From NCBI RefSeq assembly GCF_002291145.1, contig NZ_NTGE01000190.1, positions 1 to 36,435 of the forward strand: a DNA stretch of 36,435 bases, in the 5' to 3' direction. Every line of letters starts with the position of its first letter. Position 1 is the first letter of the stretch. Source of the stretch: Streptomyces sp. SA15 (GTDB taxonomy: Bacteria > Actinomycetota > Actinomycetes > Streptomycetales > Streptomycetaceae). The notes beneath the pieces are model-generated. The model was not told the DNA's origin and ran no database searches. It saw only the letters and a list, made by a program, of their open reading frames with translations. Shown in pieces: positions 24,891 through 32,853 of this stretch. The translations under genes and the position numbers were made by a program.

Positions 24891-26054
24891 ATGCCTGAAA
24901 AAAGTGCCTCGCTCACCCGGCGCGTCCTCGAACTCCTCGCCTCCGGGCAGGCGTCGACACGCACGGAACTCGCCGAACTGCTCGGCGCCGCGCCGTCGAC
25001 GGTCTCGTTCGCGGTGAGCAAGCTGCTGGACTACGGGCTGGTCGCCGAGGAGGGCACCCTGTCCTCCACCGGCGGACGCCCGCGCAAGGTACTGCGGCTC
25101 GGCGGCAGCGACGGATACGCCGTGGCGGCCGAACTCGGCGGCAGACACGCCCACGTGGGCGTCGTCCACCCCGGCGGCGGCCTCACCGACGTCTCCACCG
25201 TGCCCTTCGCCACGGCCGACGGACCCGAGGCCGCGCTGCCCGGACTGGCCGAGACCCTCGAAGACCTCGCCGACGGTCACGGGCGGGAGTTGCTCCGGGG
25301 CGTCGGTCTCTGTCTGCCCGGCCCGGTCGACGTCGAGTCGGGCCTCGTGACCCTGCCCGCGCGCATGCCCGGCTGGAACAGGTTCCCCGTACGGGACTGG
25401 CTGGAGGACCGCTTCGGCGTTCCGGTGGCCATCGAGAACGACGCCAACTGCATGGCCGTCGGCGAGCACAGCGTCCGGCCCGCCGAGCACCGACAGTCGA
25501 TCATGGTGAAGGCCGGGTCCGGCATCGGCGCGGGCGTCATCGCCGACGGGCGGCTGTACCGGGGCGGCAGCGGCGCCGCCGGCGAGATCACCCACGTCCG
25601 CGTCGAGGCCGCCCACGACACGCCCTGCTCCTGCGGCAACACCGGCTGCCTGGAGACCGTCGCCTCCGGCGCCGCCCTCGTCCGCCTCCTGCGCGAGCGC
25701 GGCCTCGACGTGACCTCCACCGAGGACGTCGTACGCCTCGCCACCGACGCCGACCCCGAGGCGACTCGCGCGGTCCGCCAGGCCGGCCGCTACCTCGGCC
25801 AGGTCCTCGCCGCGAACGTCAACTTCTTCAACCCCGACGCCGTGTACCTCGGCGGCATCCTCTCCACGCTGGAGCCGTTCGTCGCCGCCGTCCGCAGCCA
25901 GTTGTACGAGGGCTGCCACCCGCTCGTCACCCAGCACCTGGTCATCGAGCGGGCCGGCCTCGGCGCCGACGCCGGTCTGGTCGGCGCGGGCCAGTTCGCG
26001 TTGCAGAGGGCGCTGGCGCGGGCGCTGCACGCGGTCACCGGCAGCCACTCCTGA
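24891..26054 (+). CDS. ROK-family transcriptional repressor (NagC/XylR-like)
   Basis: Regulator of 387 residues. An N-terminal winged-helix DNA-binding domain (about 7-65) contains the STRTELAELLGAAPSTVS helix-turn-helix, and a ROK sugar-binding domain follows. The zinc motif CSCGNTGCLE is canonical. The kinase phosphate loop is degraded (AAELGGRHAHV in place of DxGGT), so it should sense a sugar or sugar phosphate without phosphorylating it. The ENDANC segment that holds the catalytic Asp in kinases is kept. It is divergent from the importer operon and 32 nt upstream of the M81 peptidase, with which it is likely co-transcribed. It is the obvious local regulator of both sides, released by a sugar inducer. 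Confidence 0.92.
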   Translation: MPEKSASLTRRVLELLASGQASTRTELAELLGAAPSTVSFAVSKLLDYGLVAEEGTLSSTGGRPRKVLRLGGSDGYAVAAELGGRHAHVGVVHPGGGLTDVSTVPFATADGPEAALPGLAETLEDLADGHGRELLRGVGLCLPGPVDVESGLVTLPARMPGWNRFPVRDWLEDRFGVPVAIENDANCMAVGEHSVRPAEHRQSIMVKAGSGIGAGVIADGRLYRGGSGAAGEITHVRVEAAHDTPCSCGNTGCLETVASGAALVRLLRERGLDVTSTEDVVRLATDADPEATRAVRQAGRYLGQVLAANVNFFNPDAVYLGGILSTLEPFVAAVRSQLYEGCHPLVTQHLVIERAGLGADAGLVGAGQFALQRALARALHAVTGSHS

Positions 26055-26086
26055 GATGTGACACAGGCTCTGACAACGGAGGAACC

Positions 26087-27589
26087 ATGTCCCGCCCCGT
26101 CATCGCGATCGCCGGACTCGGCATCGAGTCGTCGACCTTCTCCCCGGCCCGCACCGAGGCCCCCGCCTTCCACCCGCGGCGCGGCGCGGACGTCCTCACC
26201 CGCTACCCCTTCCTCGCCCCGGGACAGCCCTTGCGGGAAGCCGCCGACTGGCGCGGCGCCCTGGTCGGCAAGGCACTGCCCGGCGGCACGGTCACGGCGG
26301 CCGCGTACGCCGACCTGACCGGCGAACTCCTCGACCGGCTACGGCGGTCGGGGCCCGTCGACGGCCTCTGGTACGACATCCACGGCGCGATGACCGTCAA
26401 GGGACTGGACGACGCAGAAACGGAACTCCTGCACCGCATCCGAGAGGTGGTCGGCCCGGACGTCATCGTCTCGACCTCCATGGACCTGCACGGCAACGTC
26501 TCCCGCGAACTGGTCCACCTGAGCGACCTGATCACCTGCTACCGCATGGCCCCACACGAGGACGCCATGGACACCAAGGAACGGGCCGCCCGCAACCTCG
26601 TGGACCTGCTGACGAGCGGCGCGCCCCGCCCGGTCAAGGCCTGGATCCCGGTGCCGGTGTTGCTGGCGGGCGAGCAGACCTCCACCCGTATCGAACCCGC
26701 GAAGAGCGTGTACGCGGCCGTCGACGAGGTGGAGGCGGTGGACGGCGTGACGGACGCGGCGATCTGGGTCGGTTACGCCTGGGCGGACGAACCGCGCAAC
26801 CGGGCGGCGGTCGTCGTCACGGGCCATGCCGAGGCGGCGGTCACGGCCGGTGCGGAACGCCTGGCCCGCGGCTTCTGGGACGCCCGGCACGACTTCGCGT
26901 TCGTCGCGCCGACGGGCACGCTGGACGAGTGCCTGGACGCGGCGCTCGCCTCCGCGGCCAGGCCGTACTTCATCAGCGACACCGGCGACAACCCGACCGC
27001 CGGCGGAGCCGGAGACGTCACCTGGGGACTCGAAGAGGTCCTCACCCGACCGGAGTTCAAGGACCCGTCCGGCCCTACGGTCCTCTACGCCTCGCTTCCG
27101 GGCCCGGCCGCGGTCGACACGGCCGTGCGGGCCGGCGTCGGCGCGACCGTCACCGTCACCGCGGGCGCGGAGGTCGACGACCGGCACGCGGGCCCGCTCA
27201 CCCTGACCGGCGAGGTCCACGCGATCCGGCACGGCGACCGGGACGCGGAGGTCGAGGTGGTGCTGCGGGTGGGGAGCGTGCACGTGATCCTCACCCGACT
27301 GCGCAAGCCGTACCACCACGAACACGACTTCACCGACCTTGAGTTGGCCCCCCGCGCGGCCGACGTCGTGATCGTCAAGATCGGCTATCTGGAGCCCGAG
27401 CTGTTCGCCATGGCCGCCGACTGGAAGATGGCGCTCACCCCGGGCGGCGTCGACCAGCAGCTGACCCGCCTCGGCCACCACCGCGTCCGCCGGCCCCTGT
27501 TCCCGTTCGACCCGGAGATGCCCGAGCCCGACCTCATGGCCCGGATCGTCCCGCCCGCGGACGAACCGCTCACCGGTCCCGACGAGTAG
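26087..27589 (+). CDS. MlrC-like M81 family metallopeptidase
   Basis: Protein of 500 residues of the M81/MlrC family, founded on microcystinase C, which hydrolyses linearised microcystin peptides. Family features are visible: GIESSTFSP near the N-terminus (11-19), DIHGAM at 97-102, DLHGN at 133-137, APHED at 155-159, and DTGDNPTAGGAGD near 300. The Asp/His residues in these motifs are the expected metal ligands. No signal peptide is seen, so it works in the cytoplasm on imported material. It follows the ROK repressor by 32 nt, with an AACGGAGGAACC ribosome site. The pairing with a peptide-type importer supports a role in cleaving the imported compound; the natural substrate is unknown. Confidence 0.9.
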   Translation: MSRPVIAIAGLGIESSTFSPARTEAPAFHPRRGADVLTRYPFLAPGQPLREAADWRGALVGKALPGGTVTAAAYADLTGELLDRLRRSGPVDGLWYDIHGAMTVKGLDDAETELLHRIREVVGPDVIVSTSMDLHGNVSRELVHLSDLITCYRMAPHEDAMDTKERAARNLVDLLTSGAPRPVKAWIPVPVLLAGEQTSTRIEPAKSVYAAVDEVEAVDGVTDAAIWVGYAWADEPRNRAAVVVTGHAEAAVTAGAERLARGFWDARHDFAFVAPTGTLDECLDAALASAARPYFISDTGDNPTAGGAGDVTWGLEEVLTRPEFKDPSGPTVLYASLPGPAAVDTAVRAGVGATVTVTAGAEVDDRHAGPLTLTGEVHAIRHGDRDAEVEVVLRVGSVHVILTRLRKPYHHEHDFTDLELAPRAADVVIVKIGYLEPELFAMAADWKMALTPGGVDQQLTRLGHHRVRRPLFPFDPEMPEPDLMARIVPPADEPLTGPDE

Positions 27590-27593
27590 GCGG

Positions 27594-27625
27594 GGGTATT
27601 CCTGGACGCGGGTATTCCTGGACGG
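27594..27625. repeat. Two 16-bp tandem copies at a convergent gene junction
   Basis: GGGTATTCCTGGACGC is repeated immediately, with the last base changed to G. The 37-nt gap between the M81 stop (27589) and the GTPase stop (27627) consists almost entirely of this duplication. No hairpin terminator was found here. Confidence 0.85.
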
Positions 27626-27626
27626 G

Positions 27627-28214
27627 CTACTCGTTGATCGCCGCGGCGATCAACTGGTCGATCAGCGCGATGAGTACGTCACGGCACGACCCGCGCTCGC
27701 GCGCGTCGCACAGCAGCACCGGCACGTGCTCCGGCAGCGCCAGGGACTCCCGGATCTCCTCGGGCGGATACGGATGCTTCCCGAAGAAGCCGTTGACGCC
27801 GACGACGAACGGGATGCCCCGGCGCTCGAAGAAGTCCACGGCGGCGAAGCTGGCCTGAGGTCTGCGGACGTCGATGAGGACGACAGCGCCCAGCGCGCCG
27901 ACGGCCAGGTCGTTCCACATGAACCAGAACCGCTGCTGACCGGGGGTGCCGAAGAGGTACAGCACCAACTGCTCGCTGATCGTGATCCGGCCGAAGTCCA
28001 GGGCCACGGTCGTGGCCCGCTTGTCCTCGATGCCGGCCAGGTCGTCGACATCCAGACCGGCGACGGTCAGCGGTTCCTCGGTGCGCAGCGGCACGATCTC
28101 GCTGACCGACCCGACCATCGTGGTCTTGCCGACGCCGAAGCCCCCGGCGATCAGTATCTTGACGGTGTCGGGCGCGTCCGGTTTCTCCCGGGTGGCGGGG
28201 TCACAGCCGGCCAA
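27627..28214 (-). CDS. Conservon 2 GTPase (CvnD-like) with altered G4 motif
   Basis: Small GTPase-like protein of 195 residues, last gene of conservon 2. The P-loop GGFGVGKTT is at 24-32 and LFGTPGQQRF at 88-96. The guanine-specificity motif, N-x-x-D in most family members and VNAFD in the conservon 1 protein, reads VNGFFG here, so the Asp is missing. Nucleotide specificity or affinity may therefore differ. The TTG at 28214 overlaps the DUF742 gene by 14 nt, the same overlap as in conservon 1. No other good start precedes the P-loop. It converges on the M81 gene. Confidence 0.9.
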   Translation of the reverse strand: MAGCDPATREKPDAPDTVKILIAGGFGVGKTTMVGSVSEIVPLRTEEPLTVAGLDVDDLAGIEDKRATTVALDFGRITISEQLVLYLFGTPGQQRFWFMWNDLAVGALGAVVLIDVRRPQASFAAVDFFERRGIPFVVGVNGFFGKHPYPPEEIRESLALPEHVPVLLCDARERGSCRDVLIALIDQLIAAAINE

Positions 28215-28560
28215 GGCCGTCCCTCACTTTCTGCAGAAGGTCCAGGTCCGGGGTGGTGCGGGAGACCGGATGCGGCGGGTGGGCGGTGATCAGACCGGCC
28301 TCCAGCAGATCGCAGAGCATGATCACCATCACGCTCACCGGCAGGTCGAGCAGAGCGGCGAGCTCGGCCACGGCGACCGGCCGAGCACACCGGCGCAGGA
28401 TCCGTACCTGCTCGGGCTGCGGCCTGGGGGCCCGCTCGGGCGGCGGATCCACCGCGGCCACCGTCGTGATGAGGGTGAAGTCGGCGCGGCTGGGGCGGGT
28501 CCGTCCGCCGGTCAGGGCGAAGGGCCGTACCAGACGGCCCGCCGCGTCGCTTCCGCTCAC
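28201..28560 (-). CDS. Conservon 2 DUF742 protein (CvnC-like)
   Basis: DUF742 protein of 119 residues. The family's opening motif is LVRPFALTGGRTRP at about 10-23. A winged-helix-like second half (about 45-115) contains EQVRILRRCARPVAVAELAA and VMVIMLCDLLEAGLI. It lacks the low-complexity N-terminal tail of its conservon 1 counterpart and is about 30 residues shorter. The GTG at 28560 begins 1 nt after the roadblock gene's TGA. Its last 14 nt overlap the GTPase start. The presumed role is bridging kinase and GTPase, by family knowledge only. Confidence 0.9.
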   Translation of the reverse strand: MSGSDAAGRLVRPFALTGGRTRPSRADFTLITTVAAVDPPPERAPRPQPEQVRILRRCARPVAVAELAALLDLPVSVMVIMLCDLLEAGLITAHPPHPVSRTTPDLDLLQKVRDGLGRL

Positions 28561-28561
28561 C

Positions 28562-28993
28562 TCACTCGCCGGAGGCGGGCATGGGGCCCACGTTGGCCCG
28601 TGGTGCCGCGCTCAGGTGCTCGCCGATCTTCTTCACCAGCATGTTCATCTGGTACGCCACCACACCGACGTCCGCGTTCGGTCCCGTCAGCACGACGAGG
28701 TGGGCGCCGGGCCCGGCGGAGGTCAGGATCAGGTAGCTCTTGGCCATCTCGATGAGCGCCTGGCGCACCGGGCCGCCGCGGAAGTCCATGCTGACGCCCT
28801 TGCTGAGGCTCATCAGTCCGGACGCGGTCGCCGCCAGCCGTTCGGCGTCGTCGCGCAGGAACCCCGTGGACTTGCTGACGACGAGTCCGTCCTCGGAGAG
28901 CACGACGGCCTGGTTCACGTCGGCGACCCGATCCACTAGGCCGGTGAGCAGCTGGTCCAGCGCGGTGTGGGTGGCGGGGGTGGGGCGTGTCAT
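28562..28993 (-). CDS. Conservon 2 roadblock/LC7 protein (CvnB-like)
   Basis: Roadblock/LC7 protein of 143 residues. It starts MTRPTPATHTALDQLL and continues with VADVNQAVVLSEDGLVVS, the AERLAATASGLMSLSKG helix, GPVRQALIEMAKSYLIL, and HLVVLTGPNADVGVVAYQM. This is more compact than the conservon 1 protein. I prefer the ATG at 28993, which has AAGGA 7 nt upstream; an ATG at 29008 overlaps the kinase stop (ATGA) and is the alternative, adding five residues. It would work with the GTPase at 27627, in line with MglB-like partners. Confidence 0.92.
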   Translation of the reverse strand: MTRPTPATHTALDQLLTGLVDRVADVNQAVVLSEDGLVVSKSTGFLRDDAERLAATASGLMSLSKGVSMDFRGGPVRQALIEMAKSYLILTSAGPGAHLVVLTGPNADVGVVAYQMNMLVKKIGEHLSAAPRANVGPMPASGE

Positions 28994-29004
28994 GGCGGTG
29001 TCCT

Positions 29005-31449
29005 TCATGAGCGGTCGGTGTGGGGAGCCGAGGTGGTGGCGGCCGGTTCCGGGGTGGGGAGGTCCGGTGCGGCGGGTCTGTCTTCGTGGTGCGGCGTCTG
29101 CTTGTCGTGCGGCGTCTGGGTGTTGTACGGCGGCTGCTCGTCCGATGGCGTCTGCTTGTCGTCCGGTGCCTGCTCATCTTCGTCGTCCCGGGCTCGGAAC
29201 GTTCCGCGCTGGAAGCCGGCGAGCGAGGAGGCGGCGCGTTCCGCGGTGAAGGCGTCGGAGTCGTCCTCGGCGTCCGGCCGGGACTCCTCGAGCAGTTCGA
29301 CGGCCAGGCTGGTCTGCGGCACCCGGCGGGGCAGCGGGGCGAGCCCGTCCGAACGGGGGACGAGAGCGGGGGCGGGGGCGGAGACGGGGGTGGGGTGGGG
29401 GCGGGACGTGCGGGTGGGCTCGGAGCCCTTCGTGTGCTGCTTGTCCTCCGTACCCCTCGTGCCCTCCGTGCCTTCCGGGTCCGCCGTGCCCTCCGTGTCC
29501 CCCGTGTCCGTGTCGGGCGCCTCGGGCACCACGATGTCGTGCGGGATCAGCACGATCGCGGTGGTGCCGCCGTACGGCGAGGAGCGCAGGGTGACGGCGA
29601 TGCCGTGCCGTCTGGCGAGCCGGGAGATCACGAACATGCCGAGCCGCAGGTCGTCGGCGAGCGCCACCACGTCGAACTTCGGCGACTCGGCCAACTGCGC
29701 GTTGAACGAGGCGTAGTCCTCCTCGGACATGCCGAGACCCCGGTCCTCGACCTCGACGGCCAGACCCTTGGCGACCATCCCGGCCCGCACCCCGACGGGA
29801 CTGGACGCGGGGGAGTACGCGGTGGCGTTGTCGATGAGCTCGGCCAGCAGGTGGATCACGTCGGCCACCGCGGGCGGAGCGAGGCACACCTCCTCGTCGG
29901 TGTGCACCTCCACCCGCTGGTACTCGGCGACCTCGCCGACCGCGCTGCGCAGGATGTCGATCAGCGCGACCGGCTCGGTCCAGCTGCGCCGCGGCTGCTC
30001 GCCGCTGATGATGACGAGGTTCTCCTCGTAACGGCGCAACTGGCTCGCCGTGGAGTCCAGTTGGTACAGGCCCTGGAGGACGTTCGGGTCCTGGTGCTCG
30101 CGCTCCAGCGCGTCCAGCTGGCTGAGCTGGAGGTTGACCAGGTTCTGGCTCTGCCGGGCGATGCCCAGGATCACCTTCTGGAAGCCGCGCCGGGTGTCGG
30201 CGAGCTCCACGGCGGTCACCACCGCCGTGCGCTGTGCGGTGTTGAACGCCTGCGCCACCTGACCGAGTTCGTCCGAGCCGTAGTCCAGCTCGGGTGCCGC
30301 CTGGTCCACGTCGATCTTCTCGCCCCGGTCCAGCCGGGTCACCACGTCGGGCAGCCGCTCCCGCGCCAGACCGAGGGTGGCCTCCCTGAGGCCGCGCAGC
30401 CGCCGGGAGAGGGAGCGGGTGATCCGCCAGGACATGCCGACGCACAGCAGCAGGGCGACCAGTCCGCCGGCGCTCAGGGAGGCGGCCTTCAGCAGCAGCC
30501 CGTCGGCCTCGTCGGCGCTGCGCGCGAGCAGCGCCGACGTCTGCTGCCGGATCAGGGCCGAGTACTGGGCGGAGACCTTGTCCAGCGCGGCGGTCCACTG
30601 CTTGCGGGCGTCGGGCAGGGTGACCTGTCCTGCGCCGCCGGCCGGCCGTGCCGCGAGCACCTGGTCCTCGATGCTCTGCAGGGTATGCCAGTCCTTGCCC
30701 TGCAGGATCCGCTCGGTCTGCGTCTTCACGCTGCCGCGCAGCGAGGGGATGACCTGGTCATCGACGACCCAGCGGCGCGTGCTCACCAGCTCGGCGAACT
30801 CGGTCCAGGCCTTCTCGTCGAGGCGCCCGGACGGCCACGCCAGGGTGAGGTGCGTGTCCTCCTGGGCGACCAGCTCCGCCGCGTGCTCCAGCGCGACGAG
30901 CGGACCGGCCTGCGAGGTGAGGTCGCCGTCGTCGACCTGGGAGAGCTCCTGGAAGGCGTGGATCTGGTCGTCGATGATCGAGGTGTACTGGTCCAGCGCC
31001 TGCTCGGCGGTGATGTCGGTGGGGTCGTCCACCTGGCCCCGGTAGTACTCCAGGCTGCTGACCGACCCGACGACCGAGTACAGCCGGTCCGCGATCCGGT
31101 CGGGGGCCTTCTGGATGGCTTCGGAACGGCTCGCCAGTTTCGCGACCGCCTCGTCCGTCTCCTCGCGCGCCCGGTCCAGGGCGGCCCGGGAGCCGGGCAC
31201 CGAGGCCAGCCAGGCCGCCGACAGCCCGCGTTCCTGCTGCAACGCGAGCGTGGCGTCGGTGCCCATGGCGCCGGTCGACTCGCTCAGCTCCGTCTGCGAC
31301 CTGAGCGTCAGGCCCTCCGAGAACATCTGCGTCGTCGTCACACTCCACATGGCGGCGAGGGTGACGCTCGGGACCAGCGCGAGCAGGATGAGGGAGAGAC
31401 GTATGGAGCCCAGTCGGCGGCGACGCCGGGCGCGTGTCCGTGGAGACAT
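29005..31449 (-). CDS. Conservon 2 NIT-domain sensor kinase-like protein (CvnA-like)
   Basis: Membrane sensor of 814 residues. Helix 1 is at about 15-38, then an extracytoplasmic NIT domain (about 40-315, with the TLALQQERGLSAAWLA motif typical of NIT), helix 2 at about 322-342, and a HAMP-like region to about 420. The GHKL ATPase domain (about 525-640) has Asn541 in ELIDNATAYSP, G1 VEDRGLGM and G2 LGMFVISRLA. At the position of His484 in the conservon 1 kinase it has Ser466 (LDSTASQLRRYEENL), so it may not autophosphorylate there. The tail (about 665-814) is disordered, with repeated QTP/DKQTP units and a basic PRRVPQTSL motif. It is 96 nt downstream of a binding-lipoprotein gene, probably in the same operon. 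Confidence 0.92.
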   Translation of the reverse strand: MSPRTRARRRRRLGSIRLSLILLALVPSVTLAAMWSVTTTQMFSEGLTLRSQTELSESTGAMGTDATLALQQERGLSAAWLASVPGSRAALDRAREETDEAVAKLASRSEAIQKAPDRIADRLYSVVGSVSSLEYYRGQVDDPTDITAEQALDQYTSIIDDQIHAFQELSQVDDGDLTSQAGPLVALEHAAELVAQEDTHLTLAWPSGRLDEKAWTEFAELVSTRRWVVDDQVIPSLRGSVKTQTERILQGKDWHTLQSIEDQVLAARPAGGAGQVTLPDARKQWTAALDKVSAQYSALIRQQTSALLARSADEADGLLLKAASLSAGGLVALLLCVGMSWRITRSLSRRLRGLREATLGLARERLPDVVTRLDRGEKIDVDQAAPELDYGSDELGQVAQAFNTAQRTAVVTAVELADTRRGFQKVILGIARQSQNLVNLQLSQLDALEREHQDPNVLQGLYQLDSTASQLRRYEENLVIISGEQPRRSWTEPVALIDILRSAVGEVAEYQRVEVHTDEEVCLAPPAVADVIHLLAELIDNATAYSPASSPVGVRAGMVAKGLAVEVEDRGLGMSEEDYASFNAQLAESPKFDVVALADDLRLGMFVISRLARRHGIAVTLRSSPYGGTTAIVLIPHDIVVPEAPDTDTGDTEGTADPEGTEGTRGTEDKQHTKGSEPTRTSRPHPTPVSAPAPALVPRSDGLAPLPRRVPQTSLAVELLEESRPDAEDDSDAFTAERAASSLAGFQRGTFRARDDEDEQAPDDKQTPSDEQPPYNTQTPHDKQTPHHEDRPAAPDLPTPEPAATTSAPHTDRS

Positions 31450-31545
31450 GGTCGTCCTTGGCCGATCAGCGAGGGAGCGGGGGAGCGGGGACGTTCTTCA
31501 GAAGGGTTGTCGGACGTCCGGCGGCGGGGCCCGCCGGAGCCCCGG

Positions 31546-32559
31546 TCAGCGGGTTCCGGCGGCGGCGAAGTGCGCGACCGAGGTGATGTTCGACCGGGTG
31601 ACGAACGCCGGACCGGTGAGCACGGGAGCCACACCGCCGCCGCTGAGGTTGCCGTTGGTCTTGTACAGCCAGAGCGAGTCGACAGCGAGGTAGCCCTGCA
31701 GATACGGCTGCTGGTCCACCGCGAACTGCACCTTCCCGCTCCGCACGGCGCTGACCATGTCCTTGTTGAGGTCGAAGGTGGCGACCCGGGCCCTGCTGCC
31801 CGCCTCCCGCACCGACTTGACCGCGTCGAGCGCGAACTGCGCGCCCAACGTGACGACTTCGTCGATGGAGGGGTCCTGCCGGAGCCTGGCCGTGACGGCG
31901 GCGCTCACCGCGTTCGAGTCCGTACCCTCCACGTAGAGCAGGTCGGTCTGGCCGTCGAACGTCTTCTTCACGCCGGCGCAGCGCGCCTCCAGGCCGACGT
32001 TGCCCCGCTCGTGGATGACGCACAGGGTGTGCTTGGCCTGGAGGCCGTCCAGCCTGTCCCCGACGGCGCGGCCCGCGAGGCTCTCGTCCTGGCCGAAGTA
32101 CTCCAGCAGGCCCTGGGAGCTCCAGGCGTCGATACCGGAGTTGAGGCCGACGACCGGTATGCCCGCCGCTCTCGCCTCGGCGACCGGGCCTCTCATGGCC
32201 GCCGGCTTGGCCAGGGTCACCGCGATTCCGTCGACCTTGTCACTGATCGCGTCCCGGACCAGTGCCGCCTGCTTGGTCGGGTCGGAGTCGTTGCCGTACA
32301 TCAGCTCGATGTCGTCCTTGGCGGCCGCCGCCCGGGCGCCCTTCTGCACCAGATCCCAGAAGGCGTCCCCTTCACCGCCGTGGGTGATCAGGGCGACCTT
32401 GATCCGGCCGGTGTCGGCCTTGCCCGCCGCGTCCGCGGCCGAGTCGAGGCGTGTGTCGCCGGAACCGGTGCAGCCGGCGAGGAGGAGACAGGCGGCGGCG
32501 GCCAGGGCCGTGACGCGGAGGGATATGGAGGAGGCCTGAGGTGGGAGGGAAGTGTTCAT
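31546..32559 (-). CDS. Orphan sugar-type (RbsB-like) binding lipoprotein
   Basis: Periplasmic-binding-protein-like lipoprotein of 337 residues. The signal peptide ends in LLLAGC (lipidated Cys near 30). The mature part has the type I fold of ribose/galactose binders: KVALITHGGEGDAFWDLVQKGA, the DKVDGIAVTLAKPAAM segment, AAGIPVVGLNSGID, and VEGTDSNAVSAAV. I prefer the ATG at 32559, which has a GAGG site 11 nt upstream, over the GTG at 32571. No permease or ATPase gene is nearby. The next gene downstream (96 nt) is the conservon 2 sensor, so this protein may present a ligand to that sensor rather than to a transporter. This coupling is inferred from the arrangement. Confidence 0.9.
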   Translation of the reverse strand: MNTSLPPQASSISLRVTALAAAACLLLAGCTGSGDTRLDSAADAAGKADTGRIKVALITHGGEGDAFWDLVQKGARAAAAKDDIELMYGNDSDPTKQAALVRDAISDKVDGIAVTLAKPAAMRGPVAEARAAGIPVVGLNSGIDAWSSQGLLEYFGQDESLAGRAVGDRLDGLQAKHTLCVIHERGNVGLEARCAGVKKTFDGQTDLLYVEGTDSNAVSAAVTARLRQDPSIDEVVTLGAQFALDAVKSVREAGSRARVATFDLNKDMVSAVRSGKVQFAVDQQPYLQGYLAVDSLWLYKTNGNLSGGGVAPVLTGPAFVTRSNITSVAHFAAAGTR

Positions 32560-32853
32560 GAAGTGCGGCACCTCGCTGTGCGGCCGAGCAAGAGGAACGC
32601 GAAAGCGCGGCCGGAACGCGGGCTGTGCTGCGCCGACCGGATGACTTCCACTGGCTCGGAGCCAACCGTGTGTGACCGCCGGTAGTCAAGTGATCTGCCC
32701 CTGGTAGCCGGTTCTTGCTGCCGCATCGTGATGATCTTTCCGCTGGGTAGTACTTTTTCGGACGCGTACGGCGGCGGCCTCGGCGGACGACGCATTCCGC
32801 CGGGCCGTGTCGGATGCCGTATTGCGCGGGGCCGTGTCGGATGCCGTATCGCC
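32560..32853. repeat. Gap with 27-bp tandem repeats
   Basis: No gene is supported between the binding-protein start and the methyltransferase stop. The gap includes two 27-bp tandem copies at 32794-32820 and 32821-32847 (25 of 27 identical). It should also carry the promoter of the binding protein/conservon 2 operon; a minus-strand TTGACT near 32685-32690 is a possible -35 box without a good -10 match. Confidence 0.6.

Noticed and set aside
29020..32685. A 1221-codon open frame on the + strand
   Set aside because: It is the antisense of the conservon 2 kinase and the binding-protein gene. Its translation is Arg/Gly/Ala/Val-rich low complexity without motifs, as expected opposite high-GC coding sequence.
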